A DNA stretch of 64,000 nt, taken from contig JAWCLZ010000003.1 of the NCBI GenBank assembly GCA_038850275.1, forward strand, positions 34,545-98,544, given 5' to 3'. This document shows, piece after piece, positions 51,430 to 59,696 of this stretch (within the stretch, counting starts at the first letter, position 1; the number at the start of each line of letters is the position of its first letter). A program made the translations under genes and the position numbers. The notes under the pieces were generated by a model, which did not search any database, was not told where the DNA came from, and saw nothing but the letters and a program-made list of their open reading frames with translations. The DNA comes from JAWCLZ01 sp038850275 (GTDB lineage Archaea; Halobacteriota; JAWCLZ01).

Positions 51430-52260
51430 TTAAATTGGGGAAATTATCCTTCTGAAATTAGAGAGAATTTTACGCTCATAAACTTCCACATTCAGTTTTC
51501 CATTTAAAAAAAGCTCATCAGTGGTGTAGAAGAGCTTGACACATTCCCAGATCAAGTTGAAATCCTGTTTTAATTTATTTGCATATTTCATCAATTCACT
51601 TGCTGGCTTTGGATCTATAAGTTTTTTCATCAATTTCACTTCCTTTGCAACAGGTACTTTTTTAACTCCGCTGAATGGATTTAGATATTTATTCAATGCA
51701 TAGTCTATGAAGTAAGATTTCAAGCTGCATTCCTCGCATTTGCTTGAAATACCGTGTGGGCAGATGCATAGCTTTGGCAAGCCATAGCTGTTACTCAAGC
51801 GCTTTTCAAGCATGAGATCTAAACCAGCGAGGGCAAGAGCTTTCCACCTCAGCTCTAGCGGTATTGCCTCGATTTGCTCAAAAAGCGCTTTAAATGTCAA
51901 ATTGCAATGCTGTTTAACCATTTCTGCTTCTTCTTCAGCCAACTTTTTTTCACGCATTCTCCTTTCAATATGACTATGAAGCTGGTCATAGACTAATGCA
52001 AGTGCATCTTTATAAGTACGTGCGTACCACTCCTTCCCCCCTCTGGTTTTACGTGATATTTCAAGGAATTCCTTTTCCAGTAGCCTTGAGATTATATATC
52101 GAACTGTGCCATAGGATATGCCAAGCCTGCTTTGAATTTCCTTACAGCATTTAAGCTCAAAGCTCGCTTGCTCAAGAATGCTTTCATATTGAAAGGGTTT
52201 TATCTCACTCCTCCCGCTGTAAATTTCGTATATGAAATGGGCAAGCTCCATAAAATCCAT
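51430..52260 (-). CDS. Helix-turn-helix protein with central cysteine cluster
   Basis: 276 residues. SFELKCCKEIQSRLGISYGTVRYIISRLLEKEFLEISRKTRGGKEWYARTY is a winged helix with conserved-looking wing. The middle has CICPHGISSKCEECSLKSYF, four cysteines plus His that could bind Zn or an Fe-S cluster, followed by a helical C-terminus. Not a family I recognise. It lies between nrdJ and the GAPN-like gene on the same strand. Confidence 0.65.
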   Translation of the reverse strand: MDFMELAHFIYEIYSGRSEIKPFQYESILEQASFELKCCKEIQSRLGISYGTVRYIISRLLEKEFLEISRKTRGGKEWYARTYKDALALVYDQLHSHIERRMREKKLAEEEAEMVKQHCNLTFKALFEQIEAIPLELRWKALALAGLDLMLEKRLSNSYGLPKLCICPHGISSKCEECSLKSYFIDYALNKYLNPFSGVKKVPVAKEVKLMKKLIDPKPASELMKYANKLKQDFNLIWECVKLFYTTDELFLNGKLNVEVYERKILSNFRRIISPI

Positions 52261-52290
52261 TTATTCACCTTAGCTGCCCATAGATTGGGT

Positions 52291-53787
52291 TTATTTCTTC
52301 ATATTGAATACTATGGTTTTTATAGTGGTCATTTCATCTATGCTATAGCCCAGGCCCTCTCTCCCAACTCCAGATTCTTTAACCCCTCCAAAGGGGAAGT
52401 TGCCTACTCCATGTGCAGGTGCATCATTAATAGTTATTTCCCCAACTTGCAAGGATTTAGCAGCTTGCCAAGCGTGGAATAAATTTGAAGTAAATATTGC
52501 GCTATCTAAGCCATATTTAGATTGATTTGCTATTTCAATTGCTTCATCTAAATCTTTGACTCTTATAATTGTAAGCACAGGCCCAAATGTTTCCTCCCAT
52601 GTTATATCAGCATTTAATGGCACGTGGTCTAGAATGGTTGGATGGTAATAGTTTTTCTCAAAATTGCCTCCTGCTAAAAGTTTAGCCCCTTTTGCTATGG
52701 CATCTTTTACCAAGCGATCCACTTTTTTAACTGCAACTTCATTTGTAAGTGGACCTATTCTCGTCTCTCTATCTCTAGGGTCACCTATCTTCCATTCCTC
52801 AATTTCTTTTAAAGCTTTAGCTACAAATAGGTCTGCTATTTTCTCACATACCAAAACTCTGCTTATGGCATCACATCTTTGTCCTGAGTTTTTAAGCGCG
52901 CCCTCAACGCATTTTTTAACAGCTAGGTCTAAATCCGCGTCTTCTAAAACAATAGCTGCTGCTTTGCCCCCAAGTTCTAAGTGGCGCTTCTTCATTCCAG
53001 CTAAACTTGCGATTCTCTTTCCAACTTCAGTGCTGCCTGTGAAGGAGATCATGTTGATTTTTTCATGTTTAATAAGCAAATCACCTATTTCCCCGCCGCC
53101 TCCCACTACCACGTTCAAGCATCCTTCTTTCACTCCTGCTTCTTCGAGTATTCGAGTGAATAATAGCAGGGTTATGGGTGTATCGGTGGAGGGCTTGGCA
53201 ACTACTGTGTTGCCACTGGCTAAAGCTGGAATTATCTTAGCAGCTGCTATGTAAAGCGGGTAGTTGAATGGCGCTATAGCTGCTACAACTCCAAGGGGTT
53301 CTCTTATTACTATTGCGAATTTGCCAATTGTATCTTTAACAAATTCTCCAGGTATATATTCCCCTGCAATTTTCCTCACTTCTTCCATCGCTAGCTCTAA
53401 GCGCTCAGCAGTTGCAATTACTTCACTCTCAGCTGCTCTTAATGGCTTGCCTAGTTCAACAACTATAGTTGAGGCAATTTCGGCTTTATGTTTCAATAAT
53501 AGCTCACGAGCTCTTTGAAAGATTTCCAGTTTTTCTATCACTGGTATATCTCTACTTTTTTTCCTATTTTCATGGGCTGCATTTATCGCTGCTTCTATCT
53601 CTCTCTTACTTGCTTTTGCTACCCTTGCAAATATGCTATTATCAATTGGGGTATCCACCTCGATGGTTTCACCTGTGAAAATCCACTTTCCATTGATGTA
53701 TATTTTAAACTTAGGAAGACCGTCGTGGTCGATTTCATATATAGGTCTGAAGAAATCCCCAAGTTCTATTTTTGGCTTCTCTCTCAT
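52291..53787 (-). CDS. NAD(P)-dependent aldehyde dehydrogenase (GAPN-like)
   Basis: 498 residues. IAPFNYPLYIAAAKIIPAL, ISFTGSTEVGKRIA, HLELGGKAAAIVLEDADLD, catalytic Cys in KNSGQRCDAISRVLV and ITWEETFGPVLTI. The SGQRCDAI segment resembles archaeal non-phosphorylating glyceraldehyde-3-phosphate dehydrogenase, which bypasses GAPDH/PGK; a lactaldehyde or succinate semialdehyde dehydrogenase role remains possible. Confidence 0.88.
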   Translation of the reverse strand: MREKPKIELGDFFRPIYEIDHDGLPKFKIYINGKWIFTGETIEVDTPIDNSIFARVAKASKREIEAAINAAHENRKKSRDIPVIEKLEIFQRARELLLKHKAEIASTIVVELGKPLRAAESEVIATAERLELAMEEVRKIAGEYIPGEFVKDTIGKFAIVIREPLGVVAAIAPFNYPLYIAAAKIIPALASGNTVVAKPSTDTPITLLLFTRILEEAGVKEGCLNVVVGGGGEIGDLLIKHEKINMISFTGSTEVGKRIASLAGMKKRHLELGGKAAAIVLEDADLDLAVKKCVEGALKNSGQRCDAISRVLVCEKIADLFVAKALKEIEEWKIGDPRDRETRIGPLTNEVAVKKVDRLVKDAIAKGAKLLAGGNFEKNYYHPTILDHVPLNADITWEETFGPVLTIIRVKDLDEAIEIANQSKYGLDSAIFTSNLFHAWQAAKSLQVGEITINDAPAHGVGNFPFGGVKESGVGREGLGYSIDEMTTIKTIVFNMKK

Positions 53788-53834
53788 TGCTCATCACTTC
53801 CTCCTAACCTATGTTTATCTCTACATTGAAAAAG

Positions 53835-54074
53835 CTATGCCAAGGCTTTTTCAGGACTTAATTGAATATGCTCTTTTTTAAGAGCTTCAGAGATTGCTTT
53901 CCCCAAGAGAAGTATTGCTTTTTTATGCTGTTTTCGACTTTTATGCACGTGCATTGGATTAACATTTAAAGCATTGTATTTACTAAGGTCGCAGGCTATT
54001 TGATTTTGCTCTAGAAATTCCTTTACTTGATATAAAGCTAGATGGATTTTAATTAATTCAAGCTTATTCATCAA
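53835..54074 (-). CDS. UPF0058 family protein
   Basis: 79 residues. KLELIKIHLALYQVKEFLEQ, VNPMHVHKSRKQHKKAILLLGKAISEALK: the SP.HVHKSk.eHK.AI.lLg pattern is the UPF0058 signature. Helical hairpin protein found in halophiles and methanogens; function unknown. Confidence 0.85.
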   Translation of the reverse strand: MMNKLELIKIHLALYQVKEFLEQNQIACDLSKYNALNVNPMHVHKSRKQHKKAILLLGKAISEALKKEHIQLSPEKALA

Positions 54075-54133
54075 TCAAACTATTATCAATTTAAAGTTAT
54101 ATATTTTTTGATAGTTATCAAAAAAATGATAAC

Positions 54134-54484
54134 TTATTCGATACATTGCTCGAGCAATCCAGTTGGCTTTAGTCTAGCAAGCATCTCTTCATATTTCTTC
54201 TTGTCCCCAAGCATGTCGTTCAAAAGCCTTTCTTGAGCATGAGTGCCTTTTTTCACTCTAACCTCAACTTCTTTGCCAAGCTTTTTCTCCAATGCATATT
54301 TAATAACTACCCCAATCAACCCGCCCATGGGGCAAAAAGGTGAAGTTGGTTTGAACTCGATTCTAGCTTTATCACCCTCTAAAGAGATATCCTCAGCTTC
54401 CACGATTTTCAAATCGAGAACCGACATGGGATGCTCTGGGTCGTAGACTTTTTTAAGAATATCTAGAATTTCCTTTTTATCCAT
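54134..54484 (-). CDS. DUF59/MIP18-family Fe-S assembly protein
   Basis: 116 residues. ILDILKKVYDPEHPMSVLDLKIV is the DUF59 start and TSPFCPMGGLIGVVIKYAL carries the conserved Cys. SufT/Cia2-like proteins assist Fe-S cluster maturation. Divergent from the MsvR-like gene; the MsvR-type boxes at 54542-54575 lie between, so redox control of both genes is possible. Confidence 0.88.
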   Translation of the reverse strand: MDKKEILDILKKVYDPEHPMSVLDLKIVEAEDISLEGDKARIEFKPTSPFCPMGGLIGVVIKYALEKKLGKEVEVRVKKGTHAQERLLNDMLGDKKKYEEMLARLKPTGLLEQCIE

Positions 54485-54541
54485 TTTTAAGCCTCTAATT
54501 TACTTCTCCTCTAAATATATTTATATCTTTCAAATAATTTG

Positions 54542-54575
54542 TTCGTATATTTACGAACATTCGATTAATATCGAA
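54542..54575. promoter_or_regulatory. Two adjacent MsvR-type boxes
   Basis: Box 1 at 54542-54557 reads TTCGTA-TATT-TACGAA, a perfect palindrome with four-base spacer. Box 2 at 54560-54575 reads TTCGAT-TAAT-ATCGAA, the same layout. From memory the MsvR box of Methanothermobacter is TTCGTA-N4-TACGAA; box 1 fits it exactly. They sit directly upstream of the TATA box of an MsvR-like gene, as expected for autoregulation. Confidence 0.85.
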
Positions 54576-54578
54576 TAA

Positions 54579-54589
54579 TTTTATATATT
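54579..54589 (+). promoter_or_regulatory. TATA box of the MsvR-like gene
   Basis: TTTTATATATT centred about 28 bases before ATG 54612, fitting a leaderless transcript. MsvR box 2 ends four bases before it, so a bound dimer would block TFB/TBP access. Confidence 0.65.
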
Positions 54590-54611
54590 CTTTTTGCTTT
54601 TATATTTTACT

Positions 54612-55916
54612 ATGGAAATATTCGCCACCAAAAAAGGAATAATAGCAGTTAAAAATCCAGTTCGAATTCAAATTTTAGAGGCACTTCAAAAATCCGATTG
54701 CACATTCGAAGAACTCGTAGAGTGCGTTCAAAAAGCCAAGTCAACGGTTTCAGTACATCTTGAAAAAATGCAGAAAGATGGATTAATAAGCTCCAGCTTA
54801 GATAAGAAAGACAAACGCAAGAAGATCTATCGCTGCATCGCAACCTATATTGGCACGACAACTGCAAGTAAATATGAACTTACTGAACAGATAAAAGAAG
54901 ATATTCGCTTAAATGTAAGCGAAATGAATCGCTTTTTAAATGCAATTCGAGAATTAAAAACTGGAGATCATATTTGCTTTCTCTATGAAACAGAGGAGGA
55001 AAGAAATAAAGCACTTGTGCCCTACTTCGAAGAAGCTCTGAATAAAAATGAGCAATGCCTCTACATTACTTTTGGTGAACAAGCTAAAGCAAAAAAAGTC
55101 CTAGACTTGAACTCGAAGCGGCTTGATGTAATTATCCAAAAAAATTTCAATCCCGAGAACTTGCTAGCCTTAATAAAAAGAGAATTAGAATTAGCACTTG
55201 ACAAGGGATATAGTGGACTGAGGATAGCTGTTGAAGTAGCTGAAAATAATTTAAATAAACTTCTTGAATATGAATCCAAGCTCAACCTCTATCTCCCGAG
55301 TTCAAAAGCACTCTTGATTTGCCAATATAGTAGAAATAAATTCCCCCCACAAGTGCTCTTGGAAATCCTCAAGATGCATGCATTTGTTATTGCAATGGAC
55401 ACCATATGCCGAAATTTCTACTACATACCTTCAAAAGGTGGAGAAGAAGAACTAAATAACTATCTTTTTAACCTAATGGAAATCGAAAAACTCCATAATC
55501 AAAAGCCATTTAACTATATGCGCTCTTTATTCCGAGCAATGCGCTACATAACTCAAGCAATAGGGATAGATATAAAGCCAGTGCTTAAGCTCACCGGACG
55601 GGAAGTAGGCAGAGAACTCGCTGGATTAATGCATGCTACCGAGCCCATTGCTTTAATAAAAGAGATCGCAAGTTTCTGGGAATCGAATAAAATGGGGAAG
55701 CTCACCATACTTAAATCACAGCCTCCCATTGAGATTATAATTGAAAATTGCTATGAATGCGGTGGAATGCCCAACGTTGGCACTACGCTTTGCGCACTAG
55801 ATGAAGGACTTATAAGTGCAATCCTAGATGAGAAACTAGGTGTTAAAAGCACTGTAAGGGAAAAAGAATGCTGGGGAACTGGATATAACCACTGTCGCTT
55901 CACAATCGAATGGTAG
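54612..55916 (+). CDS. MsvR-like redox regulator: ArsR-type HTH + MEDS domain + V4R domain
   Basis: 434 residues. Residues 10-80: winged helix (NPVRIQILEALQKSDCTFEEL, STVSVHLEKMQKDGLISSSL). Residues 117-265: GDHICFLYETEEERNKALVPYF, NEQCLYITFGE, YSGLRIAVEVAE, LLICQYSRNKFPP, matching the MEDS sensory domain of DcmR-like regulators though somewhat short. Residues 300-434: V4R domain with VGRELAGL, CYECGG (380, 383), C394, C420 and GYNHCRFTIEW (C428). MsvR proteins are HTH plus V4R with redox-active cysteines; the inserted MEDS domain is the odd feature. ATG 54612 is set by the TATA box. Two MsvR boxes lie in its promoter. Confidence 0.88.
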   Translation: MEIFATKKGIIAVKNPVRIQILEALQKSDCTFEELVECVQKAKSTVSVHLEKMQKDGLISSSLDKKDKRKKIYRCIATYIGTTTASKYELTEQIKEDIRLNVSEMNRFLNAIRELKTGDHICFLYETEEERNKALVPYFEEALNKNEQCLYITFGEQAKAKKVLDLNSKRLDVIIQKNFNPENLLALIKRELELALDKGYSGLRIAVEVAENNLNKLLEYESKLNLYLPSSKALLICQYSRNKFPPQVLLEILKMHAFVIAMDTICRNFYYIPSKGGEEELNNYLFNLMEIEKLHNQKPFNYMRSLFRAMRYITQAIGIDIKPVLKLTGREVGRELAGLMHATEPIALIKEIASFWESNKMGKLTILKSQPPIEIIIENCYECGGMPNVGTTLCALDEGLISAILDEKLGVKSTVREKECWGTGYNHCRFTIEW

Positions 55917-55954
55917 GGAAAATTATTTTTGCTAGTGAAATAATTAAGAAATAG

Positions 55955-56068
55955 ATGCAGCCAGAGACAACAAGGGTAATTATAGTACTAGGTTTTCTAT
56001 TTGCAGTACTTGCTATTTCTATTCTAAAGATGGAGACCTTAGTGAGAGCCATTTTAAAGCGTTTTTAG
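55955..56068 (+). CDS. 37-residue single-helix membrane protein
   Basis: MQPETTRVIIVLGFLFAVLA continues ISILKMETLVRAILKRF: one membrane helix and a short basic end. It lies in the 226-base gap between the MsvR-like gene and the HdrE-like gene, on the same strand. Too short for firm support; could be a small subunit of the membrane complex that follows. Confidence 0.4.
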   Translation: MQPETTRVIIVLGFLFAVLAISILKMETLVRAILKRF

Positions 56069-56142
56069 CAATTTTTTAGTGATTGCAAATCAAAAAAGCT
56101 AAGTATATATCATACAAGCATTATCTGCGGGTGGAATAAATT

Positions 56143-57126
56143 ATGCAGGATAAAACAGCAATAACCTTGAAGAGTCTTGAAGCAATAGAGGCCATAGCAG
56201 TCATAGGATATATATACTATGTACTCACTGGGAGATATGCATTTGCACTCATCGCTCCCAAAACAGCGATATTTCAAGTCTTCCTAGGTATATTTTTCAT
56301 CATATTCATCATAGGAATAATCAATTTATTATATCGCTGGACACTTCCACTCCATGGAAGTGGATTTTCAAAAATTCTAACTAGCTTTCTACGCTGGTTC
56401 AAAAACAATATATTAAGCTGGAAAATTTTTTTAATACTCGAAGCACTTGTGATTCAAGGTTTTCTGCAGAGCAGAGTATTCAAGCAGAGTAAGCTCCGTT
56501 GGTTTATGCACATGACACTTGCCTGGGGCTGCTTGATTTTCCTAGTGCTCTATATAATTGATATTAAAGAGATAATTGAAAAACTTCCACTTGGAGGCGT
56601 GCTTACCCAAGCGATTGATGTCACGATTATACTCATCTTTTTACTCACAATTATAGGTGCATTAACAGCAATTGTTAAAAACTGGAATAGATCGCCTGAG
56701 ATCATGGTTATATTGATAATAGCTGGGATAACAATGTGGTACATAATCTCCCAAGGTGAAGCTACTTTTAATTATCTATATAGCACTGGTCTATTCATCT
56801 ATGAAAAATTACTTTACAATTTAGCAGCTGTATTGGTTTTCATTGGATTAACCATAGTATTCATTCGCAGGCGATCAAAGGAAGTTAAGCCCCTCACCGA
56901 CTTCAAAATAGATATAAGACCAATTATATTAATCACAATATTATCTGCAACTGGCTTCGCTGGCTTCTATCTTCAATATATCTCAACACTTGCTCACGAG
57001 ATAGTTATACACGTGCACTTCATCACCACCTTCGGGGTAATAGCCTACTTCCCATTCAGCAAATTCCTACATATAGCCACTGCAAAACTAAGCTATATCC
57101 TAAATGCAGTGGAGGTGCATCATTAA
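56143..57126 (+). CDS. Membrane cytochrome b-type subunit (HdrE/NarI-like)
   Basis: 327 residues, about eight hydrophobic helices. RWFMHMTLAWGCLIFLVLYI and IVIHVHFITTFGVIAYFPFSKFLHIATA contain histidines placed like haem b ligands of NarI/HdrE/DsrM. Together with the downstream gene it should form a membrane-bound complex passing electrons from a quinol/methanophenazine pool to or from the cytoplasmic Fe-S subunit. Stop and next start overlap by one base. Confidence 0.85.
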   Translation: MQDKTAITLKSLEAIEAIAVIGYIYYVLTGRYAFALIAPKTAIFQVFLGIFFIIFIIGIINLLYRWTLPLHGSGFSKILTSFLRWFKNNILSWKIFLILEALVIQGFLQSRVFKQSKLRWFMHMTLAWGCLIFLVLYIIDIKEIIEKLPLGGVLTQAIDVTIILIFLLTIIGALTAIVKNWNRSPEIMVILIIAGITMWYIISQGEATFNYLYSTGLFIYEKLLYNLAAVLVFIGLTIVFIRRRSKEVKPLTDFKIDIRPIILITILSATGFAGFYLQYISTLAHEIVIHVHFITTFGVIAYFPFSKFLHIATAKLSYILNAVEVHH

Positions 57127-58322
57127 TGCAAGCTAAATTCCAGCCCAAGAATTTAAGCTTCAAGCAAATGATCGAAGTCGACGCTTGCATGCGCTGCAAT
57201 GAATGCTTGAAATTCTGCCCAGTTGTGGATATATATGGAAATGAAGTTAGCCCAAAAGGTAAAATCCACTTCTTCCGAGAGTTGATTAAGTCCAATGATT
57301 TAATTGCAAAATTGCTAGGCAGAGGGAAAAATGTAACCGAGGAGGAGGTCAATAAATATACTCAGAATTTATACATCTGCACCTCTTGCTTGCAATGCAG
57401 AGAAGTTTGCGAAGCAGGTATAAATACCGTTCCAATGTGGGAAGCAATGCGAGCGGATTTAGTTGAGAGAGGCAACGGCCCAATGCCCGCGCATAGAGCA
57501 ATAAGAGAGAGAGTGGAGAAATTAGGTAATCCCTATAATGAGCCACCAGAGAAGCGCCTTGCTTGGATTCAGCCTGGGATGAAAATTGCTGAGAAAGCGG
57601 ATTTGCTTTTCTTCGTTGGCTGCACCTCTGCACTTAGAATGACGATGCTTGCTCAAGCAGTGACTAAGATATTAAACCACGCTGGGATCGAATTCACCTA
57701 CTTAGGCAAAGACGAACTATGCTGTGGATCACCCCTCCTTCGAACTGGGCAGAGGGAAACAGCTTATAGAGTTATAAGGAAGAATGTAGAGCTCATAAAG
57801 CAAAAAGGCGTTAAAAAAATAGTGGCTGCGTGTGCTGGCTGCGCGAACACTTCTAAAAATGACTGGCCAAAAGTAGTGGGAAAACTGCCATTTGAAGTGC
57901 AGCATATCTCAGAGTTCCTCCTAGAGTTAGTGGAGGAGGGTAGGATAAAGTTTAATAAAGCACTTGATTTAAAGGTCACCTATCACGACCCATGCCACAT
58001 AGGAAGGCATATGAAGCTATATGAAGAACCGAGAAAGGCAATTGAGAGCATTCCTGGAGTTAAAATTGTAGAGATGAAGCGCAATCGAGAAATGGCAATG
58101 TGCTGCGGCGCAGGAGGTGGCTTTAGATCTGCTTTTTCCAACGATGCAATAGCAATTGCAAGCAAGAGAGTTAAGCAAGCTCAAGAGGAAACCCAGACTA
58201 ACATGATGATTACCTCCTGTCCATTCTGCCGCTTGAATTTAAATGATGGGGCGAAGAGCATAGGTGCAGACCTCAAGGTAATAAATATAGAGGAGTTATA
58301 TACCCGCGCCCTTGGATTATGA
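57126..58322 (+). CDS. HdrD-like Fe-S protein with two CCG domains
   Basis: 398 residues. Two N-terminal 4Fe-4S motifs: CMRCNECLKFC (C21, 24, 27, 31) and CTSCLQCREVC. Two CCG domains follow: FVGCTSALR ... LCCGSPLLRTG ... CAGC, and YHDPCHIGRH ... MCCGAGGGFRSAF ... SCPFC. Full HdrD/HdrBC-type set, so disulfide or thiol chemistry at a non-cubane cluster is expected. Substrate may be CoM-S-S-CoB or another disulfide (DsrK-type). Confidence 0.88.
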   Translation: MQAKFQPKNLSFKQMIEVDACMRCNECLKFCPVVDIYGNEVSPKGKIHFFRELIKSNDLIAKLLGRGKNVTEEEVNKYTQNLYICTSCLQCREVCEAGINTVPMWEAMRADLVERGNGPMPAHRAIRERVEKLGNPYNEPPEKRLAWIQPGMKIAEKADLLFFVGCTSALRMTMLAQAVTKILNHAGIEFTYLGKDELCCGSPLLRTGQRETAYRVIRKNVELIKQKGVKKIVAACAGCANTSKNDWPKVVGKLPFEVQHISEFLLELVEEGRIKFNKALDLKVTYHDPCHIGRHMKLYEEPRKAIESIPGVKIVEMKRNREMAMCCGAGGGFRSAFSNDAIAIASKRVKQAQEETQTNMMITSCPFCRLNLNDGAKSIGADLKVINIEELYTRALGL

Positions 58323-58334
58323 AGAAGGAATTTT

Positions 58335-58877
58335 ATGAGAATTTCTCAAGCAAGTAGGAAAACAAATGAAACTCAAGTTAAAATAAAGCTAAACCTCGAT
58401 GGAACTGGGTTAGTGGAAATTGAGACAGGAGTTAACTTTTTTGATAATCTATTGAAAGCCTTAGCCACTACCGCTGGATTCGACTTAGAAGTGAAGGTAA
58501 AGGGAGACTTAGAAACTGGAGATCACCATATAGTTGAAGATACAGCAATTGTACTGGGAGAGGCATTTTCAAGAGCAATTGAAAAATCAATTGATGAAAA
58601 TAACATAGGCTTTGCCATAGTTCCAGTTGAGGATTCAATTGCAACTGCAGCAGTGAGCCTCGATAAACCATATTTTACAATGGAGTTTGAATTCAAGGGA
58701 GAGAAAATCGAGGATATGCAAACTGAGAATATATCCCACTTCCTTGAAACTTTCGCGTATAATGCAAGGCTAACTCTACATATCAATGCCAAGGGAAAGA
58801 GAGATAGCTACATTGCTCTAGCAATATTCAAAGCCCTTGGAATAGCGTTAAAAGGAGCTTGCAAAACTATTAGATAA
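58335..58877 (+). CDS. HisB-like protein with degenerate metal site
   Basis: 180 residues, collinear with imidazoleglycerol-phosphate dehydratase: NETQVKIKLNLDGTG, IETGVNFFDNLL, VKGDLETGDHHIVEDTAIVLGEAF, ISHFLETFAYNARLTLHI, IFKALGIALKGA. The GDHHIVED motif and H135 remain, but family FFDHML is FFDNLL (His to N38), the His of ATHG is T46, and the C-terminal DHHxxE is DSYIAL (S158, Y159, L162). Most Mn2+ ligands are gone, so normal dehydratase activity is unlikely. It may be a pseudoenzyme or have another role; hisF elsewhere in the window looks normal. Confidence 0.82.
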   Translation: MRISQASRKTNETQVKIKLNLDGTGLVEIETGVNFFDNLLKALATTAGFDLEVKVKGDLETGDHHIVEDTAIVLGEAFSRAIEKSIDENNIGFAIVPVEDSIATAAVSLDKPYFTMEFEFKGEKIEDMQTENISHFLETFAYNARLTLHINAKGKRDSYIALAIFKALGIALKGACKTIR

Positions 58878-58918
58878 TTTTTTATTTCCACCCATCTTTA
58901 TACTCCTTGGTGTATTTT

Positions 58919-59674
58919 ATGGATTGGAAAAAATATAGTGAAGATTTAAACAAGCATTTGCACTTGAATAGCTATCCCATTGGCATGCGCCTATATGAGC
59001 GTGCAAATGAGGTGCCAACGATGGTGAAGATGCAGCCCCAGAAAGTAAACATTTGCCAGCTTGCAACCATAGCTAGATTATACAACTGGGCAGTTGGAAG
59101 CTTAAATAAAAATATGATCTGCGCTCTAGGCGCAGCTTGCTTGGGAATGATCACCACTCCTAAGCGAATTATGGAGGGAGAGATAAACTGCGGGGTTTAT
59201 CAAAAAGACCTACCTGCTGCTAAGAAAATGCAAGAAGCACTTCCCAAACTTGGGAAGAAGCAATATGAAGCAGTTATGTTTTCATCTCTAGAGCGCATTC
59301 CAGTGGATCCTGAGGTAATTGTGATCTATGGTAATCCAGCTCAAATCCTACGCTTGGTACAAGCTGCTCTTTACCACGAAGGCGGCAAGTTCGATTCAAG
59401 CACAGTTGGAGACGCTGGGCTCTGCAATACCATTGCAAGAGTGCTGCTAACTAAAAAGCCAGCAATGGATCTCCCTTGCTATGGAGAGCGGAGATTTGCA
59501 GCGGTTCAAGACCATGAAACTTTATTTGCATATCCAGCTGAATATAGCCAGAGAATAATAGAGGGCCTTGAGGGCACGCATAAAGGAGGAGTGCGCTATC
59601 CAATTCCAGTGCAGCTTGACTGGTCACCGAAGATGCCAAAAGGCTTCGTGTTAATGGACGAAGATCTAGAGTAG
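58919..59674 (+). CDS. DUF169 family protein
   Basis: About 251 residues. DLNKHLHLNSYPIGMRLYERA, CQLATIARLYNWAV, CALGAACLGM, VIVIYGNPAQILRLVQAALYHEGGKFDSSTVGDAGLCNTIARVL and DLPCYGERRFAAVQDHETLFAYPAE are DUF169 hallmarks with several conserved cysteines. Common in anaerobes; role unknown, possibly metal or haem-related. ATG 58919 preferred over TTG 58907. Confidence 0.87.
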   Translation: MDWKKYSEDLNKHLHLNSYPIGMRLYERANEVPTMVKMQPQKVNICQLATIARLYNWAVGSLNKNMICALGAACLGMITTPKRIMEGEINCGVYQKDLPAAKKMQEALPKLGKKQYEAVMFSSLERIPVDPEVIVIYGNPAQILRLVQAALYHEGGKFDSSTVGDAGLCNTIARVLLTKKPAMDLPCYGERRFAAVQDHETLFAYPAEYSQRIIEGLEGTHKGGVRYPIPVQLDWSPKMPKGFVLMDEDLE

Positions 59675-59696
59675 AATCTGAATAAATTGTTCTCGA

